In this document: piece after piece, positions 7,860 to 16,238 of the stretch
How positions within the stretch are numbered: the first letter of the stretch is position 1
Layout: every line of letters starts with the position of its first letter
DNA from: Firmicutes bacterium TM09-10
GTDB lineage: Bacteria > Bacillota > Clostridia > Lachnospirales > Lachnospiraceae
Assembly (NCBI GenBank): GCA_003481005.1
Contig: QUKC01000004.1
Coordinates: 1-64,000 of the forward strand
DNA: 64,000 nt
Direction: 5' to 3'
Translations under genes and position numbers: made by a program
The notes under the pieces: generated by a model
Databases searched by the model: none
Told to the model about the DNA's origin: nothing
The model's input: only the letters and a program-made list of their open reading frames with translations

Positions 7860-8963
7860 TTACTTCTGCGGCGCAGATGCAACGGCTACCTTGGAGTCCG
7901 CAGTGCCGTAGTACATGTAATAGCGTCCGTGGAAGCTGACAAGACCCTCCAAAAAGCAGGTCGGCATGACCTGTCCTTCCAGCTCAAAGGATTCAGACGG
8001 GCTGATGAAGGGACGGGTGGTGCGTGCGATCAGACAGGTCGGATTTTCGGGATCGATCAGGAGCTGACCGCCCTGATACATAGTGTCATGTCCCCCGAGA
8101 CGTTCCGGGTTGTCACCCTTGCCGTTGTAGATTAAAACGATACCGGCATCTGTCAGGATTGCCTGAGGACCCGGCTCGCACAGAAATTCATCATAGTTGC
8201 CGACTCTGGGGCGGATGATGGGAAGCAGGACTCTTGCAACTTCATCGTTATCCTTGCAGCGGGAATCGTGCTGGCTGAAGGAATGGGACGGGTCTGCACC
8301 ATCTGCAAGAAATTCCACCGGTGTCCAGTGGATCAGATCATCGGAGGTGGCAGCATAAATGTCACTTTCTCCCCAGTACATCCAGTAGGTTTCTTTGAGC
8401 TTGACCGGATAAAAGTGGTCACCCTCCTGCCTGCAGACAACTGCGCCGGATTTTGACCAGAGGTTTTTATATTTCCCATTCATTGCATCCTTGAAGATCG
8501 GTCCGTGCTTTTTCCAGTGGACGAGATCGGTGCTTTCTGCGCAGCAAAGCAGTGCAACCTTTCCGTTATAGGAAGTATAGTAGAGAAAATATCTTCCGTC
8601 CTTTGTTTCTACAATACGGGGATCCTCGCAGCCGCCCTCCCATTCATAGACAGAAAATTCATCCTTTTCGGGATACAGGACGGGCTCCGGCATGGTGGTA
8701 AAATGCAGACCGTCGTCGCTGACTGCCAGACCGATGCGAGAGGTTCCTGCATATTTTCCCTCGTGATCTTCTGCGCGGTAAAGCAGGTAAACGCGGTCAT
8801 CCTTTATGACGGCAGCAGGATTAAATACATCCTTTGCTTCCCAGCCGAGTTCCTTTTCCTGAACCGGGCAGAAAAAACGGGATACTGCATTGGGAACCAG
8901 ACAGGGATTGGCTTCGGCAGCCTTTTCAAAAGGGCCGAGCATCCAGGAATATTCTTTTGTCAT
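7860..8963 (-). CDS. GH130 family glycosidase/phosphorylase
   Basis: This 367-residue protein has the five-bladed propeller pattern of GH130 enzymes, which cleave beta-mannosides or related glycans, often by phosphorolysis. Visible marks are VFNPAAV (blade 1), the repeated LLYRAEDHEGK, and GGCEDPRIVE, the GxEDPR motif that binds the substrate. There is no signal peptide, so it acts inside the cell. The start at 8963 follows AAGGAGG. No sugar transporter gene is adjacent, so substrate and subfamily stay open. Length is normal. Confidence 0.85.
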   Translation of the reverse strand: MTKEYSWMLGPFEKAAEANPCLVPNAVSRFFCPVQEKELGWEAKDVFNPAAVIKDDRVYLLYRAEDHEGKYAGTSRIGLAVSDDGLHFTTMPEPVLYPEKDEFSVYEWEGGCEDPRIVETKDGRYFLYYTSYNGKVALLCCAESTDLVHWKKHGPIFKDAMNGKYKNLWSKSGAVVCRQEGDHFYPVKLKETYWMYWGESDIYAATSDDLIHWTPVEFLADGADPSHSFSQHDSRCKDNDEVARVLLPIIRPRVGNYDEFLCEPGPQAILTDAGIVLIYNGKGDNPERLGGHDTMYQGGQLLIDPENPTCLIARTTRPFISPSESFELEGQVMPTCFLEGLVSFHGRYYMYYGTADSKVAVASAPQK

Positions 8964-9163
8964 TGGTAAGTCCTCCTTTTTATAGGGAAAACAGATCGCA
9001 GCGTGCGGTGTTTCCCCGGATTATGATATTCCCCCAAGAGCGTTAAAGGCTATTTACGCTGACTATAGCATAGGAGAAGGGAAAAGTCTGTGTAGAAAAT
9101 GTCAGAAAGGGGGAAAAGGAATGTGATTTTCTGGAGTCTTATAGTTACGAGATGGATGATGAA
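8964..9163. other. Gap upstream of GH130 without a gene
   Basis: The 331-base gap between the GH130 and amt genes holds the GH130 leader (8964 to about 9060), where only a weak TATAGT-like -10 near 9055-9060 is seen on minus. It is followed by the dispersed hairpin at 9164 and the terminator at 9210. I see no small gene. Confidence 0.4.
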
Positions 9164-9198
9164 ACAATAGAATGCACGCTCTGCGAGCATTCTATTGT
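9164..9198 (+). repeat. Dispersed 35-base hairpin repeat, copy 1
   Basis: ACAATAGAATGC (9164-9175) pairs perfectly with GCATTCTATTGT (9187-9198). The 11-base middle (ACGCTCTGCGA) can form a further CGC/GCG. CATGAAT follows at 9199, as in all copies. It lies just after the amt terminator on the minus strand. Confidence 0.85.
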
Positions 9199-9209
9199 CA
9201 TGAATAAAA

Positions 9210-9252
9210 ATCCCGGCCTCCTGTTGTTTGGAACAGGAGACCGGGATTTTTT
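9210..9252. terminator. Terminator of amt
   Basis: ATCCCGGCCTCCTGTT (9210-9225) pairs with AACAGGAGACCGGGAT (9232-9247), one mismatch. The minus strand, which serves amt, has a run of five T after the stem; the plus strand has six. Confidence 0.85.
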
Positions 9253-9294
9253 ATACGACATGCTGCCGTGTTTATGGATTGTTTTGCTGTGTTA

Positions 9295-11088
9295 TCATTC
9301 TACATCCTGCAGTGCAGCGGTATTTTCTTCGCCGGTGCGGACCTTTACGACTCTGTCAACATTGTATACAAAAATCTTGCCATCGCCGATGTGACCGGTA
9401 AAGAGTACCTTCTTTGCAGTTGCAATGACGGAATCAACAGGGATCTTGCTGACGACAACCTCGATCTTTACCTTAGGAAGCAGGGTTGCATCGATTTCTG
9501 CACCACGATACATTTCGCCTGCACCCTTCTGGATGCCGCAGCCCATTACTTGTGTCATGGTCATACCGGTTACACCAAGGTCGTTTAATGCAGTCTTCAG
9601 TGCTTCGAAGCGAGACAGCTTTGCAATGATGACAACCTTGTAAATGCCGCTTGCAGAAGCAGTGATCGGAGCTTCCACAACCTTGACCGCTGCATTCTTC
9701 TGGAATTCGGAAGCTTTGTCGTAATCCGAAACGCCGAGATCGGTGTTTTCGTTGACATCCATTGTCATGGTGTTGGAGATATCCATGATGGAGAAGCCGG
9801 CATATGCGGACGGAAGACCATGTTCTTTTGCATCAAGACCAACAATTTCCTCTTCTTCGGAAACACGAAGACCGAAAAGCTTTTTGATAACAATAAATGC
9901 GATCGTAATGGTTACAGCAGTCCATGCAATGGTAGCGAACATACCAAAGAGCTGTAAACCAAGCTGTTTGAAGCCGCCGCCATAGAAGAGACCTGCACCT
10001 GCGATCTGGTTTGCACCGAAGCTTACGCCATCACCGAAGCCTCTTGCAAAGGCAGGAGCGGAAGGAGTAGCGAAAAATCCGACTGCAACTGTACCCCAGA
10101 TACCGTTTAAGCAGTGTACTGCAACTGCTCCGACAGGATCATCCACATGAAGCTTGTAATCCAGAAACCATACGCCAAAGACAACCAGAACACCGGCAAC
10201 TGCGCCGATTACGATAGAACCAAAAGCATCTACAACATCACAGCCTGCGGTAATGGCAACCAGACCGGCAAGGGAAGCATTTAAGCACATCGAAACATCA
10301 GGCTTGCCATATTTTACCCAGGTCAGGATCATGGTAACAACAGTTGCAATAGCGGGAGCGATGGTTGTAGTAACAAAGATGGAGCCGAGCTCTTCAACGG
10401 AGGTTGCAGCAGCACCGTTGAAACCGTACCAGCCAAGCCACAGAATGAAAACGCCCAGTGCACCGATCGGAAGGTTATGTCCGGGAAATGCGTTTACCTT
10501 TGTTACTTTGCCTGCCTTATCCTTTACAAACTTACCAATACGGGGACCAAGCATTGCTGCACCGATCAGAGCGGAAATACCGCCGACCATGTGGATGCAG
10601 TTGGAACCTGCGAAATCGTGGAAGCCGATCTGGGAAAGCCAGCCGCCGCCCCATGTCCAGTGTGCTTCGATCGGATAAATGACTGCGGAAATGACTCCGG
10701 AATACACACAGTAGGAAATGAACTTTGTACGTTCTGCCATTGCACCGGATACGATGGTAGCGGTTGTTGCACAGAACACAAGGTTGAATACGAAGTTTGA
10801 CCAGTCAAAATTTGCATAATCGGTAAAAATGTCAAATCCGGGTTTTCCGATGATGCCGGCCATGTCTTCTCCAAGGAGAAGGCTGAAGCCGATCAGAATG
10901 AAAACAACGGTACCGATACAGAAGTCCATCAGGTTCTTCATCAGGATATTGCCGGCGTTCTTTGCCCTTGTAAAGCCGGTTTCCACCATTGCGAATCCGG
11001 CCTGCATCCAGAATACCAGCGCGGCGCCGATCAGAAACCAGACACCGAATACTTCGCCGTTTAAAACGCTTAAGATTTCTTCTGTCAT
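9295..11088 (-). CDS. amt: Ammonium transporter Amt fused to a C-terminal P-II domain
   Basis: The 597-residue protein joins an AmtB-type ammonium channel (about 1-425, 11 membrane spans) to a P-II signalling domain (about 481-597). The two pore histidines are in SNCIHMVGG and VAVHCLNG. The P-II part keeps the ATP and 2-oxoglutarate loops (TGHIGDGKIFV and VRTGEE) and Gln in GCGIQKG. The T-loop reads RGAEIDATLLPK, so Ile (about 532) replaces the Tyr51 that GlnD modifies in proteobacteria. The channel gate is thus probably set by ligands alone. I chose ATG 11088 because GAGGAGGA precedes it. The long leader has two hexaloop/terminator units. Confidence 0.95.
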   Translation of the reverse strand: MTEEILSVLNGEVFGVWFLIGAALVFWMQAGFAMVETGFTRAKNAGNILMKNLMDFCIGTVVFILIGFSLLLGEDMAGIIGKPGFDIFTDYANFDWSNFVFNLVFCATTATIVSGAMAERTKFISYCVYSGVISAVIYPIEAHWTWGGGWLSQIGFHDFAGSNCIHMVGGISALIGAAMLGPRIGKFVKDKAGKVTKVNAFPGHNLPIGALGVFILWLGWYGFNGAAATSVEELGSIFVTTTIAPAIATVVTMILTWVKYGKPDVSMCLNASLAGLVAITAGCDVVDAFGSIVIGAVAGVLVVFGVWFLDYKLHVDDPVGAVAVHCLNGIWGTVAVGFFATPSAPAFARGFGDGVSFGANQIAGAGLFYGGGFKQLGLQLFGMFATIAWTAVTITIAFIVIKKLFGLRVSEEEEIVGLDAKEHGLPSAYAGFSIMDISNTMTMDVNENTDLGVSDYDKASEFQKNAAVKVVEAPITASASGIYKVVIIAKLSRFEALKTALNDLGVTGMTMTQVMGCGIQKGAGEMYRGAEIDATLLPKVKIEVVVSKIPVDSVIATAKKVLFTGHIGDGKIFVYNVDRVVKVRTGEENTAALQDVE

Positions 11089-11188
11089 AATAGTTCCTCC
11101 TCGTTTCCCGGAGGGAAATGCCCACCCACGCTTGCGTGGGTTGCTCTCTGCAGGAGCAGAGGAACATTTCCTCCTCATTTTGTGGTAT

Positions 11189-11240
11189 AAAAAAACGATG
11201 CCAGGGATTTTCTGTGTTTCGAAGCCCCATTGCATCGTTT
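11189..11240 (-). terminator. Second leader terminator of amt
   Basis: On minus, AAACGATGC (11240-11232) pairs with GCATCGTTT (11201-11193) and seven T complete it. It lies downstream of the first attenuator, so amt transcripts must pass two stops. Its left arm is shared with the hexaloop hairpin at 11220-11237. Confidence 0.75.
11220..11237 (-). promoter_or_regulatory. Candidate ANTAR-type hexaloop antiterminator 2, amt leader
   Basis: RNA sense: CGAUGC, loop AAUGGG, GCUUCG, with one U-U mismatch in the stem. Loop A1 and G4 fit the ANTAR rule. The left arm is also the left arm of the terminator at 11189-11240. A hairpin GGAU/AUCC with an eight-base loop lies a few bases upstream. Confidence 0.5.
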
Positions 11241-11288
11241 CAGGTGGATCTCAGACAATCCGGTTTGCCCGAGAACCGAAGTATGTTT

Positions 11289-11325
11289 ATCCGACCGCAT
11301 GCGAAATTGAGTTGGAGTGTCGGAT
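11289..11325 (-). other. Leader hairpin between the two amt attenuators
   Basis: ATCCGAC at one end pairs with GTCGGAT at the other (11325-11319 with 11295-11289 on minus). The loop holds the palindrome CGCATGCG. It could keep the region between the two attenuators folded. No known riboswitch family was recognised here. The rest of the 424-base gap up to 11513 carries only the promoter and attenuators listed separately. Confidence 0.45.
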
Positions 11326-11362
11326 AAAAAAAGGTGCTGCGACGTTTTGTCGTAGCACCTTT
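11326..11362 (-). terminator. First leader terminator of amt
   Basis: On minus, AAGGTGCT-A-CGAC pairs with GTCG-C-AGCACCTT across an AAAAC loop, followed by seven T (11332-11326). It begins within about five bases of the predicted start of transcription, so by default the promoter would give only a roughly 40-base RNA. Confidence 0.8.
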
Positions 11363-11368
11363 GCTATG
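11351..11368 (-). promoter_or_regulatory. Candidate ANTAR-type hexaloop antiterminator 1, amt leader
   Basis: RNA sense: CAUAGC, loop AAAGGU, GCUACG, with one A-C mismatch. Loop A1 and G4 fit the ANTAR rule. Its right half is the left arm of the terminator at 11326-11362. The predicted RNA 5' end (about 11367) falls at its outer pair. Confidence 0.6.
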
Positions 11369-11373
11369 TTGGC

Positions 11374-11402
11374 AGTATAGCACCGTGCTAAGAACGTGTC
11401 AA
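11374..11402 (-). promoter_or_regulatory. Sigma-A promoter of amt
   Basis: On minus, TTGACA (11402-11397), 17 bases, TATACT (11379-11374), a near-consensus promoter. The spacer contains the palindrome TAGCAC-G-GTGCTA, which could be an operator. Confidence 0.85.
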
Positions 11403-11512
11403 GGAAAAAATGAAAAATTTATAAACTTGAAAATCCAAAGAGCAAGTCCGTTTTTTGGGACACATTATCTGTTATGCTGGAATTGTTCCAGACGGGGACA
11501 GAAAGAGAGAAG

Positions 11513-12418
11513 ATGAGTATGATCGTGCAGATGAGCAGTAAGTCAAAAATATATCACAGACCGGGATGTCAGTATTTGAATCGTATCAAGGAAGGATATC
11601 TGACATTAGTGGAGCTACAGAAGAAAACAGCTGGAAAATTATCTCCCTGTAAATGTTGCTGTAAGCTCAGCAAAATGTACAGGGACTACGAACCGGCGAT
11701 GAAAAAGATTCTTGAAGAGGTTGACGGATTAGCGAAGCTGGAAGAAAATCAGATCAAAATCCAGGCGAAAAATTATTGTTGGGAAATCCGGTTTGATCCA
11801 GCAAAGCAGCATTTCAGGCTGTATAAGAAAATTTGGGATGAGACGATAGGACGGACGAATCTGATACAATGCAGCGGATATGATGGGAAAGAAGAGACAG
11901 GGCAGCTTGAGAAGATAATAGCTTTGCTTGTAGGAAAAGAGAGAACAGCATCTTATCCGGAAGCTTACCGGAAAGCTGCGTGGAATATTGAGCGTCAGGC
12001 AAAAGAGCATCATATGAGTATTGAGTATGACGGAGATATTTTATATGTACTTACGGATATGGCTGCATGGAAAATAGTATTTTTTGACCGGAAGCAGTGT
12101 TACAAGCTGTTCCACTGTCCGTTTGGCGGGAAAAAGATGACAATGGAGCAGGCAAAAAAAGCCAGATATCACAGACAGGTGGATGCAGGAGAAAATAGTC
12201 ATCCTGCGAAATATCTGAAATATATTGCCGGTCATGACCGTGCTAAGAAGATTATGGAACAGGATTATCATTTGCTTCCGCAGAGAAGCAATAAAGAAAA
12301 AATGTATTATAATCAGGCGAGAAAGAGAGAGGCAAGGAAAAGTACCAGACGGGTCTGGAACCTGTTTGCGGAGCTGGAAGCACAACAGGAAGGCTTTCAA
12401 AAACTGTCGTTTTGTTGA
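11513..12418 (+). CDS. Hypothetical protein with N-terminal Cys-rich zinc site
   Basis: I do not recognise this 301-residue protein. Residues 1-60 carry KIYHRPGCQYLNRI and LSPCKCCCKLS, a His/Cys arrangement resembling small zinc-binding domains in nuclease-linked proteins. The rest is rich in Lys, Tyr and aromatic residues with no membrane span or signal peptide; the C-terminus is strongly basic (ARKREARKSTRR). This could suit nucleic-acid binding, but that is inference. ATG 11513 is favoured over an upstream in-frame ATG at 11474 because AGAGAGAAG lies right before it. Base use is more AT-rich than the neighbours. A terminator follows at 12461. Confidence 0.6.
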   Translation: MSMIVQMSSKSKIYHRPGCQYLNRIKEGYLTLVELQKKTAGKLSPCKCCCKLSKMYRDYEPAMKKILEEVDGLAKLEENQIKIQAKNYCWEIRFDPAKQHFRLYKKIWDETIGRTNLIQCSGYDGKEETGQLEKIIALLVGKERTASYPEAYRKAAWNIERQAKEHHMSIEYDGDILYVLTDMAAWKIVFFDRKQCYKLFHCPFGGKKMTMEQAKKARYHRQVDAGENSHPAKYLKYIAGHDRAKKIMEQDYHLLPQRSNKEKMYYNQARKREARKSTRRVWNLFAELEAQQEGFQKLSFC

Positions 12419-12460
12419 TAAGTAAAGAATTTATGCGGGACGTTTTTATTGTACATAACA

Positions 12461-12493
12461 CCAGCCCGCAGAAATTCTGCGGGCTGGCGTTTT
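12461..12493 (+). terminator. Terminator between the hypothetical gene and purF
   Basis: CCAGCCCGCAGAA (12461-12473) pairs with TTCTGCGGGCTGG (12475-12487), followed by CGTTTT. It suits the plus-strand gene; the minus side, toward purF, lacks a T-run but may still act for convergent transcripts. Confidence 0.75.
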
Positions 12494-12555
12494 CCATACC
12501 GGTGCAGTTCCGGTATAGATATATAAAGTATGCATCTGACAGTCAGGGGGGAGAG

Positions 12556-13965
12556 TTATACAGGGTAGTGACTGTCAAAGCATGCTTTGCAAAGTGGAAG
12601 ATCCCCGGTCATCTGCTTCAAGTCCTTCAGCTTCATGTAGCCGAGGGAGTCTGCGCCGATAGAGGCGCAGATTTCGGCAGCAGTGTGGGAGGACGCGATC
12701 AATTGATCGTTGCTGGGAACGTCGGTTCCGTAGTAACAGGGGAAAAGAAAAGGAGGGGAGCTGATACGTACATGCACTTCCGTTGCGCCGGCATCCTTTA
12801 ACATACGGATCAGGCTGGCCATTGTCGTGCCGCGGACGATAGAATCGTCAATCAGGACAAGACGTTTGCCTTTGACGACGCTGGAGAGTACGCTCAGTTT
12901 CAGGTGAACAGCGGACTCCCGCTCCTTTTGGGTGGGTTTGATGAAAGTTCTTCCCACATAGCTGTTTTTGTGAAACGCAAGGGCGAAGGGCAGACCGCAG
13001 GCCTGCGCATAGCCCATTGCTGCAGTCAGACCGGAATCCGGGACTCCGGTAACAAGATCCGCTTCGACCGGATAGGAAGCGGCAAGGGCTTTTCCGGCGC
13101 GGATTCTGGCATCATATATGTTTACATTGTCCATCGTGGAATCCAGACGGGCAAAATAGATGTATTCGAAAATACAATGTGCGTGAGGAATATGTGCAGC
13201 TTTACTTTCCTCGATGAGACGGGAATCGGATTTGATCCCATTTTCGGTAATGGTAACGATCTCACCGGGAAGGATATCACGTACAAATTTTGCGTCTACA
13301 GCTGTCAGGGCGCAGCTTTCCGATGCCAGGATGTAGCTGTCCCCACGTTTGCCCAGGCATAATGGTTTTAAGCCGAGCGGATCTCGGACGCCGATTAGTT
13401 TTCTGGGGCTGATGATGACGAGAGCGTAACCGCCCTTTAATTTGCGCGCTGTCTGTAAAATTGCATCTTCTACACAGGAAGTTCTGGTTCTTTCCCTGGC
13501 GATATCGCAGGCGATGACTTCGGAGTCTGTCGTGGAGCGGAAAATAGCGCCGCCCTCCTGAAGAGACTGACGGAGTTCGGATGCATTTGTGATGTTGCCG
13601 TTATGGGCAAGCGCAAGTGTGCCTTTTAAATAGTTTAAGACGAGGGGCTGCGCATTTTCCACGGTGCTTGCGCCGGTGGTGGAGTAGCGGACATGGCCGA
13701 TACCGATATTTCCCTTCAGGGAATCCAGGGATTCTTCATGGAATACTTCGCTGACAAGCCCCATGTCTTTGTGCCAGGTGATATTTCCTTTCGGCCCATT
13801 TGTGTTACAGACAGCAATACCGCAGGCTTCCTGTCCGCGGTGCTGCAGAGCAGAAAGCCCGTAGTAGATGGAAGGGGCAGCGGCGCTGCCATCGGGATTA
13901 TAAATCCCGAAGACGCCGCATTCCTCTTTCAGTTTATCCTCTTGTTCCGGATCAAAAAAACTCAT
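12556..13965 (-). CDS. purF: Amidophosphoribosyltransferase
   Basis: PurF makes phosphoribosylamine from PRPP and glutamine, the first committed step of purine synthesis. It is 469 residues. A 15-residue propeptide precedes Cys16 (EECGVFGIY), the glutaminase nucleophile. The PRPP loop VLIDDSIVRGTT lies near 370-381. Cys264, Cys410, Cys459 and Cys462 match the four ligands of the oxygen-sensitive 4Fe-4S cluster of the Bacillus-type enzyme. Its start lies 24 bases after the glnN stop, with a poor ribosome site (AAGGGA), so it is cotranscribed with glnN. That puts purine synthesis under the glnN leader signal, an unusual pairing. Confidence 0.96.
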   Translation of the reverse strand: MSFFDPEQEDKLKEECGVFGIYNPDGSAAAPSIYYGLSALQHRGQEACGIAVCNTNGPKGNITWHKDMGLVSEVFHEESLDSLKGNIGIGHVRYSTTGASTVENAQPLVLNYLKGTLALAHNGNITNASELRQSLQEGGAIFRSTTDSEVIACDIARERTRTSCVEDAILQTARKLKGGYALVIISPRKLIGVRDPLGLKPLCLGKRGDSYILASESCALTAVDAKFVRDILPGEIVTITENGIKSDSRLIEESKAAHIPHAHCIFEYIYFARLDSTMDNVNIYDARIRAGKALAASYPVEADLVTGVPDSGLTAAMGYAQACGLPFALAFHKNSYVGRTFIKPTQKERESAVHLKLSVLSSVVKGKRLVLIDDSIVRGTTMASLIRMLKDAGATEVHVRISSPPFLFPCYYGTDVPSNDQLIASSHTAAEICASIGADSLGYMKLKDLKQMTGDLPLCKACFDSHYPV

Positions 13966-13989
13966 TTTAAAGTGTCCCTTCCGGCTGTT

Positions 13990-16089
13990 TTAAACGGAAA
14001 ACAGCAGCTTCTCGTAGTTCGGGTAAGGCAGAATGCTGTCAGGAATATAGGTTTCTGCAGCATCTACAGCGCTGCGGACTGCATCCATATCAGGCAGGAT
14101 TGTCTCGTGATAGAACAGGGACAGGGCAGGCTGATCGGTCATGCCTTCTGCTGTTGCAAGATCTGCTTCCAGCTTTTCTTCCGCGGTATAAATTGCTTCG
14201 TAATAGCCGGAAAGTGTGGTCAGCAGTTTCTCCTGTGCGGTGCAGGGCAGTGTTGCAAGAACTGCTTTTTTCGCGGAGATCGATGCTGCAACCTCGTCTG
14301 TATAGGTCATCAGGGCAGGCAGGAAATCGCGGCGAACCATATCCTCCATGGTCTTTGCTTCGATATGGATGGTTTTGCTGTAGGTCTCCAGCAAAATTTC
14401 ATATCTGGAGAAGATCTCTTCTTTGGAGAAGATGTGATGGCTGGTAAACAGGTCGATATTCTTCTCGTGAATGAAATAAGGAAGCGCATCAGGAGTGGAC
14501 TTTAAGTTGTACAGACCGCGCTTTTTGGCTTCCTGAACCCATTCGTCAGAATAGCCGTTGCCGTTAAAGATAACCTTTTTGTGCTTCAGGATCGCTCTCT
14601 TTACCAGAGCGCGAACTGCTTCATCCATCTGATCTTCGGGGAAGGCCTTTAATTCTCCGTAGAACTGACGCAGTGCTTCTGCAACAGCTGTATTTAAAAT
14701 GATGTTTGGACCTGCCACAGAGCTGGAAGAGCCAAGGCTTCTGAATTCAAATTTATTGCCGGTAAATGCAAAGGGTGAGGTTCTGTTTCTGTCGGTATTA
14801 TCCTTAAAGAAATGAGGCAGTACAGTTGCGCCGGTATCCATCTGAACAAGAGGATGCTTGCCAAAGAAGGTGTCATTTTCAATGGAATCCAGAACAGCAG
14901 TCAGCTCATCACCAAGGAAGATGGAGATAATAGCCGGAGGCGCCTCGTTTGCACCGAGACGATGATCATTTCCTGCGCTGGCAACGGAGATACGCAGCAG
15001 ATCTGCATAATCGTCAACCGCTTTGATGACGGCCATCAGGAAAATCAGGAACTGTGCGTTTTCAGCAGGAGTACGTCCGGGCTCCAGCAGGTTTACACCA
15101 GTATTTGTAATCATGGACCAGTTGTTGTGTTTACCGGAACCATTGATACCGTCGAAGGGTTTTTCGTGGAGCAGGCATACCAGACCGTGTTTGTCAGCAA
15201 CTTTTTTCATGACTTCCATCGTCAGCTGATTGTGATCGACGGCAACGTTTGCCGTGTCGAAAATCGGAGCTAACTCATGCTGGGCAGGAGCAACTTCGTT
15301 ATGCTTTGTCTTTGCAGGGATGCCAAGCTTCCAGAGCTCTTCATCCAGATCATGCATGTATGAGGATACGCGGGGCTTTAATGCGCCGAAATAATGATCT
15401 TCCATTTCCTGACCTTTGGGAGACATTGCGCCGAACAGAGTTCTGCCGGTAAAGATCAGATCTTTTCTCTGCTCATACAGAGCTTTGTCAACCAGGAAAT
15501 ACTCCTGCTCAGGACCGATGGTGGTGGAAACACTTGTAACATCCTTGTTTCCGAGCAGCTGCAGAATCCTGACTGCCTCTGTGTTCAGAGTTTCCATGGA
15601 ACGCAGCAGAGGAGTCTTTTTATCCAGTGCTTCGCCGCTGTAAGAACAGAAAGCGGTAGGAATGTAAAGGGTTCCATCTTTAATAAAAGCGGGAGAAGTA
15701 GGATCCCATGCCGTATAACCTCTTGCTTCAAAAGTAGCGCGCAGACCGCCGGACGGGAAGCTGGATGCATCGGGTTCACCCTTTACCAGTTCTTTTCCGG
15801 AGAAATCCATGATGATCTGACCATCTCCGACCGGACTGATGAAGCTGTCATGCTTTTCAGCAGTGAAACCGGTCATGGGCTGGAACCAGTGCGTATAATG
15901 GGTAGCACCGTGCTCAACTGCCCATTCCTTCATGGCAACCGCAACGGAATTGGCAACATCCAGTTCCAGATGAGTGTTATTTTCGATTGTTTTACGCAGC
16001 GCTTTGTAAATATCCTTAGGAAGCTTTTCGCGCATCACTTTGTCGTTAAAGACCAGGCTGCCGTAAATTTCAGGAATACTTTTTGACAT
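13990..16089 (-). CDS. glnN: Glutamine synthetase type III
   Basis: GSIII makes glutamine from glutamate, ammonia and ATP. The 699-residue length and sequence (SIPEIYGSLVFNDKVMRE start; EVAPAQHELAPIFD, NWSMITNTGVNLLEPG and NRTSPFAFTGNKFEFR inside) are those of GSIII, far longer than GSI. It forms a double-ring dodecamer in studied members. The organism has a second, type I enzyme at 27853. The start at 16089 follows AAAGGAGA. It heads a two-gene unit with purF and has a near-consensus promoter followed at once by a hexaloop hairpin and terminator, so supply is likely set by antitermination. Confidence 0.96.
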   Translation of the reverse strand: MSKSIPEIYGSLVFNDKVMREKLPKDIYKALRKTIENNTHLELDVANSVAVAMKEWAVEHGATHYTHWFQPMTGFTAEKHDSFISPVGDGQIIMDFSGKELVKGEPDASSFPSGGLRATFEARGYTAWDPTSPAFIKDGTLYIPTAFCSYSGEALDKKTPLLRSMETLNTEAVRILQLLGNKDVTSVSTTIGPEQEYFLVDKALYEQRKDLIFTGRTLFGAMSPKGQEMEDHYFGALKPRVSSYMHDLDEELWKLGIPAKTKHNEVAPAQHELAPIFDTANVAVDHNQLTMEVMKKVADKHGLVCLLHEKPFDGINGSGKHNNWSMITNTGVNLLEPGRTPAENAQFLIFLMAVIKAVDDYADLLRISVASAGNDHRLGANEAPPAIISIFLGDELTAVLDSIENDTFFGKHPLVQMDTGATVLPHFFKDNTDRNRTSPFAFTGNKFEFRSLGSSSSVAGPNIILNTAVAEALRQFYGELKAFPEDQMDEAVRALVKRAILKHKKVIFNGNGYSDEWVQEAKKRGLYNLKSTPDALPYFIHEKNIDLFTSHHIFSKEEIFSRYEILLETYSKTIHIEAKTMEDMVRRDFLPALMTYTDEVAASISAKKAVLATLPCTAQEKLLTTLSGYYEAIYTAEEKLEADLATAEGMTDQPALSLFYHETILPDMDAVRSAVDAAETYIPDSILPYPNYEKLLFSV

Positions 16090-16145
16090 AGATCAAATCT
16101 CCTTTCAACAGTAGGGTAAGCATTGTACATTTCGGTGTTTTGTCT

Positions 16146-16161
16146 GACGAAACGTTTCGTC
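16146..16161. other. Perfect 16-base palindrome in the glnN leader
   Basis: GACGAAACGTTTCGTC is its own reverse complement. It lies between the attenuator and the ribosome site of glnN. It may be an RNA hairpin or a binding site; no T-run follows. Confidence 0.4.
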
Positions 16162-16185
16162 CTGCAGAACCTATTCTTTAGAACG

Positions 16186-16224
16186 AAAAAAGGCACTTCG
16201 GAGAAGATTCTCCAAAGCGCCTTT
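16186..16224 (-). terminator. Leader terminator (attenuator) of glnN
   Basis: On minus, AAAGGCGCTT..GGAGA pairs with TCTCC..AAGTGCCTTT, followed by CTTTTTT (T-run at 16191-16186). It begins within about 10 bases of the predicted RNA start, the same layout as the first amt attenuator. Confidence 0.8.
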
Positions 16225-16229
16225 GCTTT
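16214..16229 (-). promoter_or_regulatory. Candidate ANTAR-type hexaloop antiterminator, glnN leader
   Basis: RNA sense: AAAGC, loop AAAGGC, GCUUU, five perfect pairs plus an outer U-G. Loop A1 and G4 match the ANTAR rule. Its right half is the left arm of the terminator at 16186-16224. The RNA is predicted to start about 16232, directly at the hairpin. Confidence 0.6.
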
Positions 16230-16238
16230 ATGTGACGT

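Noticed and set aside
11103-11188. Glutamine riboswitch in the amt leader
   Set aside because: The known glnA and downstream-peptide motifs are not visible; those are mainly cyanobacterial, and the attenuator/hexaloop units explain the leader.
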